This document shows, in pieces, positions 45,825 to 53,429 of a stretch of DNA of 64,000 nucleotides. The stretch covers positions 1-64,000 of the forward strand of contig JBFLXR010000006.1 in assembly GCA_040757065.1 (NCBI GenBank). Direction: 5' to 3'. The stretch's first letter is position 1, and each line of letters begins with the position of its first letter. Under the pieces are notes generated by a model. It was given only the letters and a program-made list of their open reading frames with translations, was not told the origin of the DNA and searched no databases. The DNA is from JBFLXR01 sp040757065 (GTDB lineage Bacteria > Pseudomonadota > Gammaproteobacteria > Burkholderiales > Gallionellaceae). The translations under genes were made by a program, and so were the position numbers.

Positions 45825-46652
45825 ATGGATACTTTGTTGCTGCTGAAAGCCGCCATTCTCGGCGTTGTCGAAGGTCTGACCGAATTTCTGCCGATCTCCA
45901 GCACCGGCCACCTGATTCTGGTCGGCGACCTGCTGAATTTCAACGACGAACGCGGCAAAGTGTTCGAAATCGTCATTCAATTTGCGGCGATTTTGGCCGT
46001 GTGCTGGGAATACCGCGCCAAGCTCGGCTCGGTCGCCAGCGGGCTGCTGCAAAAACAGGAAGCCGCCCAGCGCTTCACCTTCAACCTGTTCATCGCCTTC
46101 CTGCCGCTGGCCGTGCTCGGTCTGTTGTTCGGCCACGCCATCAAAGACCATTTGTTTAAACCCGTGCCGGTCGCACTGGCCTTCATCGTCGGCGGCTTCA
46201 TCATCCTGTGGGCAGAAAAACGCCAGCACAGCGAACGCATCGGCAGCGTAGACGACATGCACTGGAAAGACGCCCTGAAAATGGGCTGCGCCCAAGCGCT
46301 GGCACTGATTCCCGGCACCTCCCGCTCCGGCTCCACCATCATCGGCGGCCTGTTCTTCGGCCTCTCGCGCAAAGCCGCCACCGAATTCTCCTTCTTCCTC
46401 GCCATCCCCACCCTCGGCATGGCCACTGTGTATGAAGTCGTGAAATACCGCCACCTGTTCAGCGCCGACGATCTCGGCCTGTTCGTCGTCGGCAGCATCG
46501 CCTCCTTCATCAGCGCCTTCCTCGCCGTGCGCGGCCTGCTGCGCTACATCAGCCGCCACGACTTCACCGTATTCGCGTGGTATCGCATCGCCTTCGGCCT
46601 CGTGGTACTCGGCACCGCCTACAGCGGTTTGGTGAGCTGGACAGCGGGTTAA
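45825..46652 (+). CDS. uppP: Undecaprenyl-diphosphatase
   Basis: 275 residues, multi-pass membrane protein. Both active-site motifs are present: EGLTEFLPISSTGH near the N-terminus and PGTSRSGSTI in the middle. It dephosphorylates undecaprenyl pyrophosphate to recycle the lipid carrier for peptidoglycan and other polymers. Overproduction gives bacitracin resistance in other bacteria. A terminator follows. Confidence 0.96.
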   Translation: MDTLLLLKAAILGVVEGLTEFLPISSTGHLILVGDLLNFNDERGKVFEIVIQFAAILAVCWEYRAKLGSVASGLLQKQEAAQRFTFNLFIAFLPLAVLGLLFGHAIKDHLFKPVPVALAFIVGGFIILWAEKRQHSERIGSVDDMHWKDALKMGCAQALALIPGTSRSGSTIIGGLFFGLSRKAATEFSFFLAIPTLGMATVYEVVKYRHLFSADDLGLFVVGSIASFISAFLAVRGLLRYISRHDFTVFAWYRIAFGLVVLGTAYSGLVSWTAG

Positions 46653-46686
46653 CGCCGCACACGCAATTCATCGCGCCCAGAAATAC

Positions 46687-46713
46687 AAAGGCCGGTAGCA
46701 ATACCGGCCTTTG
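46687..46713. terminator. Bidirectional terminator between uppP and yaiI
   Basis: AAAGGCCGGTA GCAA TACCGGCCTTT is a perfect hairpin followed by GTTT. It lies between two convergent genes and can serve both. Confidence 0.85.
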
Positions 46714-46741
46714 TTTCTCGGCAAACGCGCCCAGCAAAACC

Positions 46742-47188
46742 CTAGCGCCGCTTTGCCAGCAACCTGTCGACCTGATTGGCGAACGCCTGCCGGTCTGCAT
46801 TAGAAAAAGCCGCCGGCCCGCCCGTCTCCACCCCGCTGCTGCGAAGACCCTCCATAAAATTCCGCATGGTCAGCCGCTCCTGAATATTCGCCGCGGACAA
46901 CAACTCCCCGCGCGGATCAATCACCGTCGCCCCCTTGGCGACAACCTCCGCGGCAAGCGGCACATCCGCCGTAATAACCAGATCGCCCGCCTGCACCTCC
47001 TGCGCAATGCGCTGATCCGCCACATCGAAACCGCCCGGAACCTGCAGCGCTTTAATCCAAGGCGACGGCGGCACACGCAGCAACTTATTCGCCACCAGCG
47101 TCAGCGAAACCTCCGCACGGTTAGCCGCGCGGTAAAGAATCTCTTTAATCACCACCGGACAAGCGTCCGCATCCACCCAAATTCTCAT
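46742..47188 (-). CDS. YaiI/YqxD family protein (DUF188)
   Basis: 148 residues. The N-terminus MRIWVDADACPVVIKEIL is the conserved acidic start of the UPF0178 family, which has a PIN-like fold; VITADVPLA follows. Nuclease activity is inferred from the fold only. Three consecutive possible start codons (GTG, ATG, ATG) precede AGA; the last is chosen. Confidence 0.88.
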   Translation of the reverse strand: MRIWVDADACPVVIKEILYRAANRAEVSLTLVANKLLRVPPSPWIKALQVPGGFDVADQRIAQEVQAGDLVITADVPLAAEVVAKGATVIDPRGELLSAANIQERLTMRNFMEGLRSSGVETGGPAAFSNADRQAFANQVDRLLAKRR

Positions 47189-47484
47189 CATCACAACTTT
47201 GCTTAACGATGCCGCACAATAGCATCGACCACGAAGCCCCGCTAGGGTGCCAAGGCCGGTTTACCGGCCACTGCAACTGCATTAGAGCGCTAATTGCGCC
47301 CGCATTAGCCATTAGTTATTATGCAGGGAGAGATTTGCAACCCAAAAAACAGGAACATGTGCGTTGCATACCAACGCATTCTTTCGTCAATTAGCTCGGC
47401 TCCCCGTGACCTTTCAGCCCAACCCAACAATCGAGAGAGGCTGCGCAAAAGTGCGCGGTTCCTCACTATTACATTAGGGCGAAC
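47189..47484. other. AT-rich spacer
   Basis: Nearly 300 bases with no convincing gene. A hairpin GGCCGGTTTACCGGCC lies near 47250. The remainder is AT-rich and leads into the small membrane-protein gene at 47485. Confidence 0.45.
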
Positions 47485-47802
47485 ATGCTTCCAAGACGTG
47501 TTATTGATTTCTCATTGCTCCTTATCAAGTCCATAATCGTTTTCTTTTTGGCGGTCGGGTCACTTGCATTTATATTTCCCGGCAACAGCACCTCTTTTAC
47601 TCAAGCATACTTAGAGTGGGCGAAAAAGCTCGCCATAGGCATACCCATTGCGTTTGCCTTAGAGTTTACAGGTACAAAACTTCTTGGCTTGCCGTTCGTT
47701 GCGCGCCTATCTAGCCCGGCTCGTATCGCAGTTGTCACCACAACAACTGTTTTAACAATACTCCTGTTTATTCTTGGAATTGATTTTGTTAAGCATGACT
47801 AA
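47485..47802 (+). CDS. Hypothetical small membrane protein
   Basis: 105 residues with three hydrophobic segments (about 8-30, 47-63 and 81-99). The region EWAKKLAIGIPIAFALEF faintly recalls DUF2798, but no family can be assigned. AT-rich codon use sets it apart from its neighbours, and it sits in a low-GC islet ending at a strong terminator. Confidence 0.5.
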   Translation: MLPRRVIDFSLLLIKSIIVFFLAVGSLAFIFPGNSTSFTQAYLEWAKKLAIGIPIAFALEFTGTKLLGLPFVARLSSPARIAVVTTTTVLTILLFILGIDFVKHD

Positions 47803-48028
47803 CGGTGCTCGCCCTTTATCGAAAAAACCTATCGTGTCAGTTTTCGGACTATATGGAACGATCAGCTAACCCTTGGAGAGCTGTTCGTGTACGCAGCGGA
47901 CTTGGGAGAGAAGGATACCTAACGGGGCTACAGGTGCCGGAGACCCGTCTCATAGCCGCATCACACCATAGCGATGGTGGCATCTACCTTCTTTGTAAAG
48001 CGCTATACATCGTTAGAAACTAGTTACA

Positions 48029-48056
48029 AAAAAGCCGGTGTCTCCACCGGCTTTTT
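48029..48056. terminator. Bidirectional terminator
   Basis: AAAAAGCCGGTG TCTC CACCGGCTTTTT is a perfect 12-pair stem with A and T tracts. It lies between the small membrane-protein gene (plus) and the rhodanese gene (minus). The 220 bases before it hold no convincing gene. Confidence 0.9.
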
Positions 48057-48079
48057 AAGTTTCCACGCCTAACGCTTGG

Positions 48080-48532
48080 TCAGGTTTGTTCCCACGGCAG
48101 ACCGCAGGCGCGCCAGCCGTTGAGGACGTTGCGGTGGCCTTCGTTGTCGAGGTCGCCTTCAAAGCCTTCGAGTACGTTGTAGCAGTCGGTATAGCCGGCC
48201 TTGGTGGCGGCGACGGCGGCATGGTGCGAGCGGGCGCCGCTGCGGCAGATGAACATGACCAGTGCTTCTTTATCGACTTGCTGTTCGAGTTCGGCCATGA
48301 AGTTGGGGTTGTTGCGCATGCCGGGGTAGCTGGCCCATTCGATCAGCACGGTATCGGGAATGACGCCGACGAAGTCGAATTCGGCGCGCGAGCGCACGTC
48401 CACCAGCTTGGCGCTGGGCGCGAGCTGACTGAGTTGGTAGGCTTCGTCGGGCAGCAGGGCACCGGCGTAGCTGAGATTCATTTCTTTGCCGCGTTGTTGT
48501 GCGCGGCTCAATATTTCACTGATTTTTCCCAT
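48080..48532 (-). CDS. Rhodanese-like sulfurtransferase domain protein
   Basis: 150 residues with one rhodanese domain. AKLVDVRSRAEFDFVG is the CH2A-type entry, and the active loop is CRSGARS with Cys96. Such proteins carry sulfane sulfur as a persulfide. No membrane segment or signal is present. It is divergent from the CDF gene across about 80 bases. Confidence 0.88.
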   Translation of the reverse strand: MGKISEILSRAQQRGKEMNLSYAGALLPDEAYQLSQLAPSAKLVDVRSRAEFDFVGVIPDTVLIEWASYPGMRNNPNFMAELEQQVDKEALVMFICRSGARSHHAAVAATKAGYTDCYNVLEGFEGDLDNEGHRNVLNGWRACGLPWEQT

Positions 48533-48611
48533 AGCTTATTCCACACGATTTTGATGTTGCCGGGGTAAATGGTATCCTGTTCGGCGCTTTGCGTACACTC
48601 CCGGCTGCAGA

Positions 48612-49802
48612 ATGGATAACCACGGTCACTCGCATTCCCACAATAAATCCGCCGCTTTCGAACCCGCTCACCCGGAGCGCTACGAGGCGGCGCGCAAAAG
48701 CACGTGGGTCAGTATTTTCATCAATCTGTTTCTAACGGTGCTGCAAGTGCTGGCCGGGTATTTCGGCCGCTCGCAATCGCTGATGGCCGACGGTCTGCAT
48801 TCGCTTTCCGATTTGGTGGCGGATGTCTTTGTGCTATTCGCCAACCGGCACGGCAATCGGCATGCCGATGCCAAGCATCCCTACGGCCATGCCCGCATAG
48901 AAACCGCGGCGACGCTGGTGCTGGGGGTGGCGCTGGCCGCGTTGGGGGTGGCGCTGCTGATCGCGGCAGGCATGCGCCTGCAACACCCCGACCAAGTGCA
49001 GCCGGTGCATCCGTTCACGTTCTGGATTGCGCTGATCGCGCTGGCTGCCAAAGAAGGCATGTTCCGCTACATGCTGGCGGTAGCCAAACGGGTGCGCTCG
49101 CAAATGCTGATCGCCAACGCATGGCATGCCCGCTCGGATGCAGCCTCTTCGCTGGTGGTGCTGGCCGGTATTAGCGGCAATCTGCTGGGTTACACCTTTC
49201 TCGATCTGATCGCCGCCGCCGTGGTGGGTATCATGATCGCGCACATGGGCGGCAAGTTTGCGCTGGAAGCGCTGAGTGAGCTGATCGATACTGCGCTGGA
49301 CGAAGAAGAGGTCGCCGCCATCCGCGCGACACTGCTGGAAACGCCGGGCGTACAGGGGCTGCACGAACTGCGCACCCGCAAGATGGCCGACCATGCGCTG
49401 GTGGATGCGCACATCATTGTCGATCCGCGCATCAGCGTGTCGGAAGGGCATTACATCGCCGAAAGCGCACGTCAGGCCGTGCTGCGCCAGCATCATGTAA
49501 TGGATGTGATGGTGCATATCGACCCGGAAGACGATCTGCAATCGAAACCGAATGCCAGCCTGCCGCCGCGCGCCGGCCTGCTCGACCATCTGGAAACGCT
49601 GCTGGGCGATACCGTGGCGCTGGGCGATTGCCGCGTGGTGCTGCACTATCTGAACGGCAAAGTGGATGTGGATTTGTTCGTCGGCCCCGCACTGGGCGCA
49701 CAACCGGAAAAATTGGCCGCATTGCGCGCACGCTGCGCCGAAGTTGCGCAGGACGACCTGTATGTGCGCAGCATCGAATTGCACCAGACGCATGCACAAT
49801 AA
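48612..49802 (+). CDS. Cation diffusion facilitator family transporter
   Basis: 396 residues. A short His-rich start HGHSHSH precedes six TM segments. The transport-site residues are His63-xxx-Asp67 in TM2 and His172-xxx-Asp176 in TM5; histidine in TM2 is typical of Zn2+ exporters, while iron/manganese types have aspartate there. A cytoplasmic C-terminal domain is present with VDAHIIVDPRISVSEGH. It should export divalent metal in exchange for protons. Its stop codon lies within the NtrC site of the next gene. Confidence 0.9.
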   Translation: MDNHGHSHSHNKSAAFEPAHPERYEAARKSTWVSIFINLFLTVLQVLAGYFGRSQSLMADGLHSLSDLVADVFVLFANRHGNRHADAKHPYGHARIETAATLVLGVALAALGVALLIAAGMRLQHPDQVQPVHPFTFWIALIALAAKEGMFRYMLAVAKRVRSQMLIANAWHARSDAASSLVVLAGISGNLLGYTFLDLIAAAVVGIMIAHMGGKFALEALSELIDTALDEEEVAAIRATLLETPGVQGLHELRTRKMADHALVDAHIIVDPRISVSEGHYIAESARQAVLRQHHVMDVMVHIDPEDDLQSKPNASLPPRAGLLDHLETLLGDTVALGDCRVVLHYLNGKVDVDLFVGPALGAQPEKLAALRARCAEVAQDDLYVRSIELHQTHAQ

Positions 49803-49809
49803 TGGTGCA
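49793..49809. promoter_or_regulatory. NtrC-type upstream activator site 1 (glnA)
   Basis: TGCACAATAATGGTGCA is a near-perfect palindrome matching the NtrC consensus GCAC-N5-TGGTGC. It overlaps the stop codon of the CDF gene and lies about 105 bases upstream of the sigma-54 promoter, the usual range for an enhancer. Confidence 0.75.
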
Positions 49810-49825
49810 TTGCGCGATACGCAGC

Positions 49826-49840
49826 GCACTTAATCGGGGC
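49826..49840. promoter_or_regulatory. Weaker NtrC-type site 2 (glnA)
   Basis: GCACTTAATCGGGGC matches GCAC-N5-TGGTGC at all but two positions. Its centre is 32 bp from that of site 1, three helical turns, as for the paired sites of enterobacterial glnA. Confidence 0.45.
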
Positions 49841-49903
49841 GCATTTTTTCCGCCCAGTTTGCACAGGTTATGGCAGAATGCTTTACTCGGCGCAACAAGT
49901 CGG

Positions 49904-49919
49904 TGGCACGCTTCGTGCT
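49904..49919 (+). promoter_or_regulatory. Sigma-54 promoter of glnA
   Basis: TGGCACGCTTCGTGCT has the invariant GG (-24) and GC (-12) separated by ten bases and a full TGGCACG block. It lies 58 bases before the glnA ATG. With the upstream NtrC sites it forms a standard nitrogen-regulated promoter. Confidence 0.8.
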
Positions 49920-49976
49920 TTTAAAGCCTACGGGTATTTTTTGTATTGATCGTTTGATTTGTTAGGGAGGAAGTTT

Positions 49977-51392
49977 ATGTCCAAGTCAGTTGCTGACGTT
50001 TTGAAGATGATTAAGGAACGAGACGTCAAGTTCGTCGATCTGCGCTTCACGGATACCCGTGGCAAGGAGCAACATGTCGGCGTGCCCGCTAAGTACGTTG
50101 ACGAAGCCAAATTCGAAGAAGGCCACGCGTTCGACGGCTCTTCCATCGCCGGCTGGAAGGGCATTCAAGCCTCCGACATGCAACTGGCGCTGGATCCCGA
50201 TTCCGCCTACATCGATCCGTTCATGGACGAAACCACCATGATCATCACTTGTGACGTGATCGAACCCTCCGACGGCAAGGGCTATGACCGCGACCCGCGT
50301 TCCATCGCGAAGCGCGCGGAAGCCTACCTGAAGTCCTCCGGCATCGGCGACACTGCCTACTTCGGCCCGGAACCCGAATTCTTCATTTTCGACTCCGTGA
50401 ACTGGCAAGTGGACATGTCCGGTTGCTTCTGCAAGGTGTACTCCGAAGAAGCTGCCTGGTCTTCCTCTGAAAAATACGACGCCGGCAACACCGGCCACCG
50501 TCCGACCGTGAAGGGCGGCTACTTCCCCGTTCCTCCCGTCGACAGCCTGAACGACATCCGTGCTGCAATGGTGCTGGCGCTGGAAGAAATCGGCATCCCC
50601 GTCGAAGTGCATCACCACGAAGTGGCGACTGCCGGCCAGTGCGAAATCGGTACCAAGTTCAGCACGCTGGTGAAGCGCGCCGACTGGACCCAAGCGCTGA
50701 AGTATGTGGTGCATAACGTTGCACACCAATACGGCAAGACTGCCACCTTCATGCCCAAGCCCATCGTTGGCGACAACGGTTCCGGCATGCACGTGCACCA
50801 GTCCATCTGGAAAGACGGCAAGAACCTGTTCGCAGGCAACGGCTACGCTGGCCTGTCCGAAACCGCGCTGTACTACATCGGCGGTATCATCAAGCACGCT
50901 CGCGCACTGAATGCGATTACCAACCCCGGCACCAACTCCTACAAGCGTTTGGTTCCGCACTTCGAAGCTCCGACCAAGCTGGCGTACTCCGCTAAGAACC
51001 GTTCCGCTTCGATCCGCATTCCGTACGTGCAGTCCGACAAGGCTCGCCGTATCGAAACCCGCTTCCCGGATCCTTCCGCCAACCCCTACCTGTGCTTCGC
51101 CGCACTGATGATGGCGGGTCTGGACGGTATCCAGAACAAGATTCACCCCGGCGATCCCGCAGACAAGAACCTGTACGATCTGCCGCCGGAAGAAGACGCA
51201 CTGATCCCGACCGTATGTTCCTCGCTGGATCAGGCGCTGGAATATCTGGACAAGGATCGCGAGTTCCTGACCCGTGGCGGCGTGTTCTCCAACGAATTCA
51301 TCGATGCGTACATCGCGCTGAAGATGGACGAAGTGAACCGTTACCGCATGACCACACACCCGATCGAGTACGACATGTACTACAGCCTGTAA
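49977..51392 (+). CDS. glnA: Glutamine synthetase, type I
   Basis: 471 residues from the ATG after AGGGAGGA. The catalytic signatures FDGSSIAGW, the metal-binding GPEPEFFIFD and the ATP-binding KPIVGDNGSGMHVHQS are complete. The adenylylation tyrosine is in KNLYDLPPEE, so control by GlnE is likely. It makes glutamine from glutamate, ammonia and ATP. Expression should be raised by NtrC and sigma-54 under nitrogen limitation. Confidence 0.98.
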   Translation: MSKSVADVLKMIKERDVKFVDLRFTDTRGKEQHVGVPAKYVDEAKFEEGHAFDGSSIAGWKGIQASDMQLALDPDSAYIDPFMDETTMIITCDVIEPSDGKGYDRDPRSIAKRAEAYLKSSGIGDTAYFGPEPEFFIFDSVNWQVDMSGCFCKVYSEEAAWSSSEKYDAGNTGHRPTVKGGYFPVPPVDSLNDIRAAMVLALEEIGIPVEVHHHEVATAGQCEIGTKFSTLVKRADWTQALKYVVHNVAHQYGKTATFMPKPIVGDNGSGMHVHQSIWKDGKNLFAGNGYAGLSETALYYIGGIIKHARALNAITNPGTNSYKRLVPHFEAPTKLAYSAKNRSASIRIPYVQSDKARRIETRFPDPSANPYLCFAALMMAGLDGIQNKIHPGDPADKNLYDLPPEEDALIPTVCSSLDQALEYLDKDREFLTRGGVFSNEFIDAYIALKMDEVNRYRMTTHPIEYDMYYSL

Positions 51393-51415
51393 TCGCACGG
51401 GAAGCAGCAAACCGG

Positions 51416-51444
51416 AACGGGGCCGCAAGGCCCCGTTTCTTTTT
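51416..51444 (+). terminator. Rho-independent terminator after glnA
   Basis: AACGGGGCC GCAA GGCCCCGTT is a nine-pair stem with a GCAA loop and TTTCTTTTT following. It separates glnA from ntrBC, which therefore need their own promoter. Confidence 0.92.
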
Positions 51445-51542
51445 CCGGCACAGCGCGCCGCACCGTGCTACAAAGCGACATAGACACCCGCAGGGTTTGC
51501 GCGTATGCTTCGGGCACATTCTCGGCACAGGGGCTTATCCCC

Positions 51543-51794
51543 ATGAATTTCGATCGTTTAATCGCTTGGCTGCACCTGAAAGGCGAACATCTGCAGGGCT
51601 GGGTTGGCTCACTCAGCGAGGGCGAAAAAGCGGCCTGGCTGATCGGCTCGATTCTGTTTTTTCCCTTCCTGTTTTTCTTTATGACGCTGGTCGTGCGCAT
51701 CCGCATGGAACCCGTAGAAATCTGGCTGAACCGCATCGGCGGATTAGTCGCCGCCGCCCTCTCCCGCGCCTTCCGCCGCAAGAAACACCACTAA
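51543..51794 (+). CDS. Hypothetical small membrane protein
   Basis: 83 residues with an amphipathic start (MNFDRLIAWLHLKGEHLQGW), a strong TM segment about 33-52 (WLIGSILFFPFLFFFMTLVV) and a basic end SRAFRRKKHH. No family is recognised. Placed between glnA and a DUF4124 gene, it may be a local accessory, but nothing links it to nitrogen control. Confidence 0.55.
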   Translation: MNFDRLIAWLHLKGEHLQGWVGSLSEGEKAAWLIGSILFFPFLFFFMTLVVRIRMEPVEIWLNRIGGLVAAALSRAFRRKKHH

Positions 51795-51859
51795 GCGCAT
51801 CGCTGGCAAGAAGCGGGCGCATCCCCTATACTTTTCGCACTTAATACCGTTATCCGATT

Positions 51860-52303
51860 ATGAAGCTGCTTGTTTGGCCCATCTTTGCCTGTGCGCTGTT
51901 TGCCCCGCTCGCCAGCGCCGAGATTTATAAATACGTCGATCCCGATGGTCACGTGACCTACACCAACAGCCCCGTGCAAGGCGCGAAAAAGCTGCATCTG
52001 GAAGCACAGCCCGGCGCACGCGCACGCAACCCCGGCGCTGCATCGCCCGCCGATTTCCCCAAGGTTAAAGCGGAAGAGCAAAAAACGCGCGATGTTTCGC
52101 GCCGCCGGATACTGGAAGACGAGCTGTCGGCGGAAGAAAAGCTGCTGACTGCGGCCCGGCAAAATCTGAAAGCACTGGAAACCGATGCGCAAAAGCGTGC
52201 CGCCCCGCAGCAAGCCGATAAGCTCGGCGCAGCGCGGGAAGACATTGCCCTGCACGAGCAGAATATTCAGGCACTGAAGAGCGAGCTTTCCCGCGTGAAA
52301 TAG
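51860..52303 (+). CDS. DUF4124 periplasmic protein with coiled coil
   Basis: 147 residues. A signal peptide (1-20, PLASA) is followed by EIYKYVDPDGHVTYTNSPV, the DUF4124 motif. The rest is a charged helix, probably a coiled coil (RRRILEDELSAEEKLL ... LHEQNIQALKSELSRVK). The family is common in gammaproteobacteria and betaproteobacteria and often precedes ntrB. The function is unknown. Confidence 0.8.
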   Translation: MKLLVWPIFACALFAPLASAEIYKYVDPDGHVTYTNSPVQGAKKLHLEAQPGARARNPGAASPADFPKVKAEEQKTRDVSRRRILEDELSAEEKLLTAARQNLKALETDAQKRAAPQQADKLGAAREDIALHEQNIQALKSELSRVK

Positions 52304-52311
52304 CGCACCAT

Positions 52312-52327
52312 TGGCATATTTCGTGCT
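52312..52327 (+). promoter_or_regulatory. Possible sigma-54 promoter of ntrBC
   Basis: TGGCATATTTCGTGCT shares the GG and GC with ten-base spacing and the TTCGTGCT block of the glnA promoter. It lies 49 bases before the ntrB start. No second NtrC site was found upstream, so activation would have to come from further away or from the glnA enhancer. Confidence 0.55.
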
Positions 52328-52376
52328 TAGGGAATCTCTGAATTTAACAGAACAATCACCCGAGGTTGCCGGAGCC

Positions 52377-53429
52377 ATGCCCGAATCGCTACAGCCCACG
52401 CTGGAACATCTCGCCACAGCAGTCGTCCTGCTGGATGAGCAAGCGCGCATCGCCTATATGAATCCGGCAGCGGAAACCCTGTTCGGCCTGAGCAGCAAAA
52501 ATGTGATCGGCCAGCCGCTGCAACACACCTTCACCCACACCGAACAAGTCGGCGCAGCCATTCAGCAAGCGCTGGGCAATCGCGGCAGCTTCATCGAGCA
52601 CGCACTGACGCTCGGCACCCCCACTCACGGCAAACTCCAGTTGCATTGCACCGCCACCCCGCTGCATCTGGAAAAAGATTTGGTGCTGCTGGAATTCCAC
52701 CACATGGATCGCCCGCTCAAGCTGGCGCGCGAAGAACAAATGCTCGACCAGACGCAGGCTAACCGCCTGCTGCTGCGCAATCTGGCGCACGAGATCAAAA
52801 ATCCGCTCGGCGGCATACGCGGTGCGGCGCAATTGCTGGAACAAGAGTTGGATCGTCCGGGCCTGCGCGAATACACGCAAGTCATTATTCAGGAAGCCGA
52901 CCGTCTGCGCATGCTGATGGAGAAACTGCTTACCCCGCAGAACATGCCCCGTTTCAGTGCACTGAACATCCACGAAGTGCTGGAACGGGTACGCAGCGTG
53001 GTGCTGGCGGAAATCCCGGAAGGTCTGCACATCCGGCGCGATTACGACATCAGCCTGCCGCCGCTGCTGGGCGACAAGGAGCAACTGATTCAGGTCATGC
53101 TGAACATCGTGCGCAACGCCGCACAAGCGATGCACGGGGAAGGTACCATCGTGCTGCGCACCCGTATCGCCCGTCAGATGACGCTGATGAAAAAACGCCA
53201 CAAACTGGCGGTGCAAGTACAAATTATCGATAACGGCCCCGGCATTCCGCCCGAACTGCGCGATAAAATCTTCTATCCGCTGGTATCGGGCCGCGCCGAC
53301 GGTCACGGACTCGGCCTGACGCTGGCGCAGGATTTCGTCAGCCAGCACCAAGGCGCCATCGAGTTCGAAAGCGAACCGGGACGCACTTGTTTCAGCATCA
53401 CTCTGCCCCTGCCTGAGGACACGCTATGA
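52377..53429 (+). CDS. glnL: Nitrogen regulation sensor histidine kinase NtrB
   Basis: 350 residues from the ATG chosen; a TTG at 52311 would fall in the promoter. A PAS domain (about 10-100) precedes the H box NLAHEIKNPLGGIRGAAQ with His138 and the ATPase domain with N box NIVRNAAQAM and the ADNGPGIPP-type G box (IDNGPGIPPELRD). It is cytoplasmic, as usual for NtrB, and phosphorylates NtrC under PII control. It overlaps ntrC by four bases (ATGA). Confidence 0.95.
   Translation: MPESLQPTLEHLATAVVLLDEQARIAYMNPAAETLFGLSSKNVIGQPLQHTFTHTEQVGAAIQQALGNRGSFIEHALTLGTPTHGKLQLHCTATPLHLEKDLVLLEFHHMDRPLKLAREEQMLDQTQANRLLLRNLAHEIKNPLGGIRGAAQLLEQELDRPGLREYTQVIIQEADRLRMLMEKLLTPQNMPRFSALNIHEVLERVRSVVLAEIPEGLHIRRDYDISLPPLLGDKEQLIQVMLNIVRNAAQAMHGEGTIVLRTRIARQMTLMKKRHKLAVQVQIIDNGPGIPPELRDKIFYPLVSGRADGHGLGLTLAQDFVSQHQGAIEFESEPGRTCFSITLPLPEDTL

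Noticed and set aside
47805..48023. 72-residue plus-strand frame after the small membrane-protein gene
   Set aside because: No ribosome-binding site, and the composition looks random.
49905..49919. GCACGCTTCGTGC as a third NtrC site
   Set aside because: The half-sites are two bases too close, and the sequence is better explained as the sigma-54 promoter.
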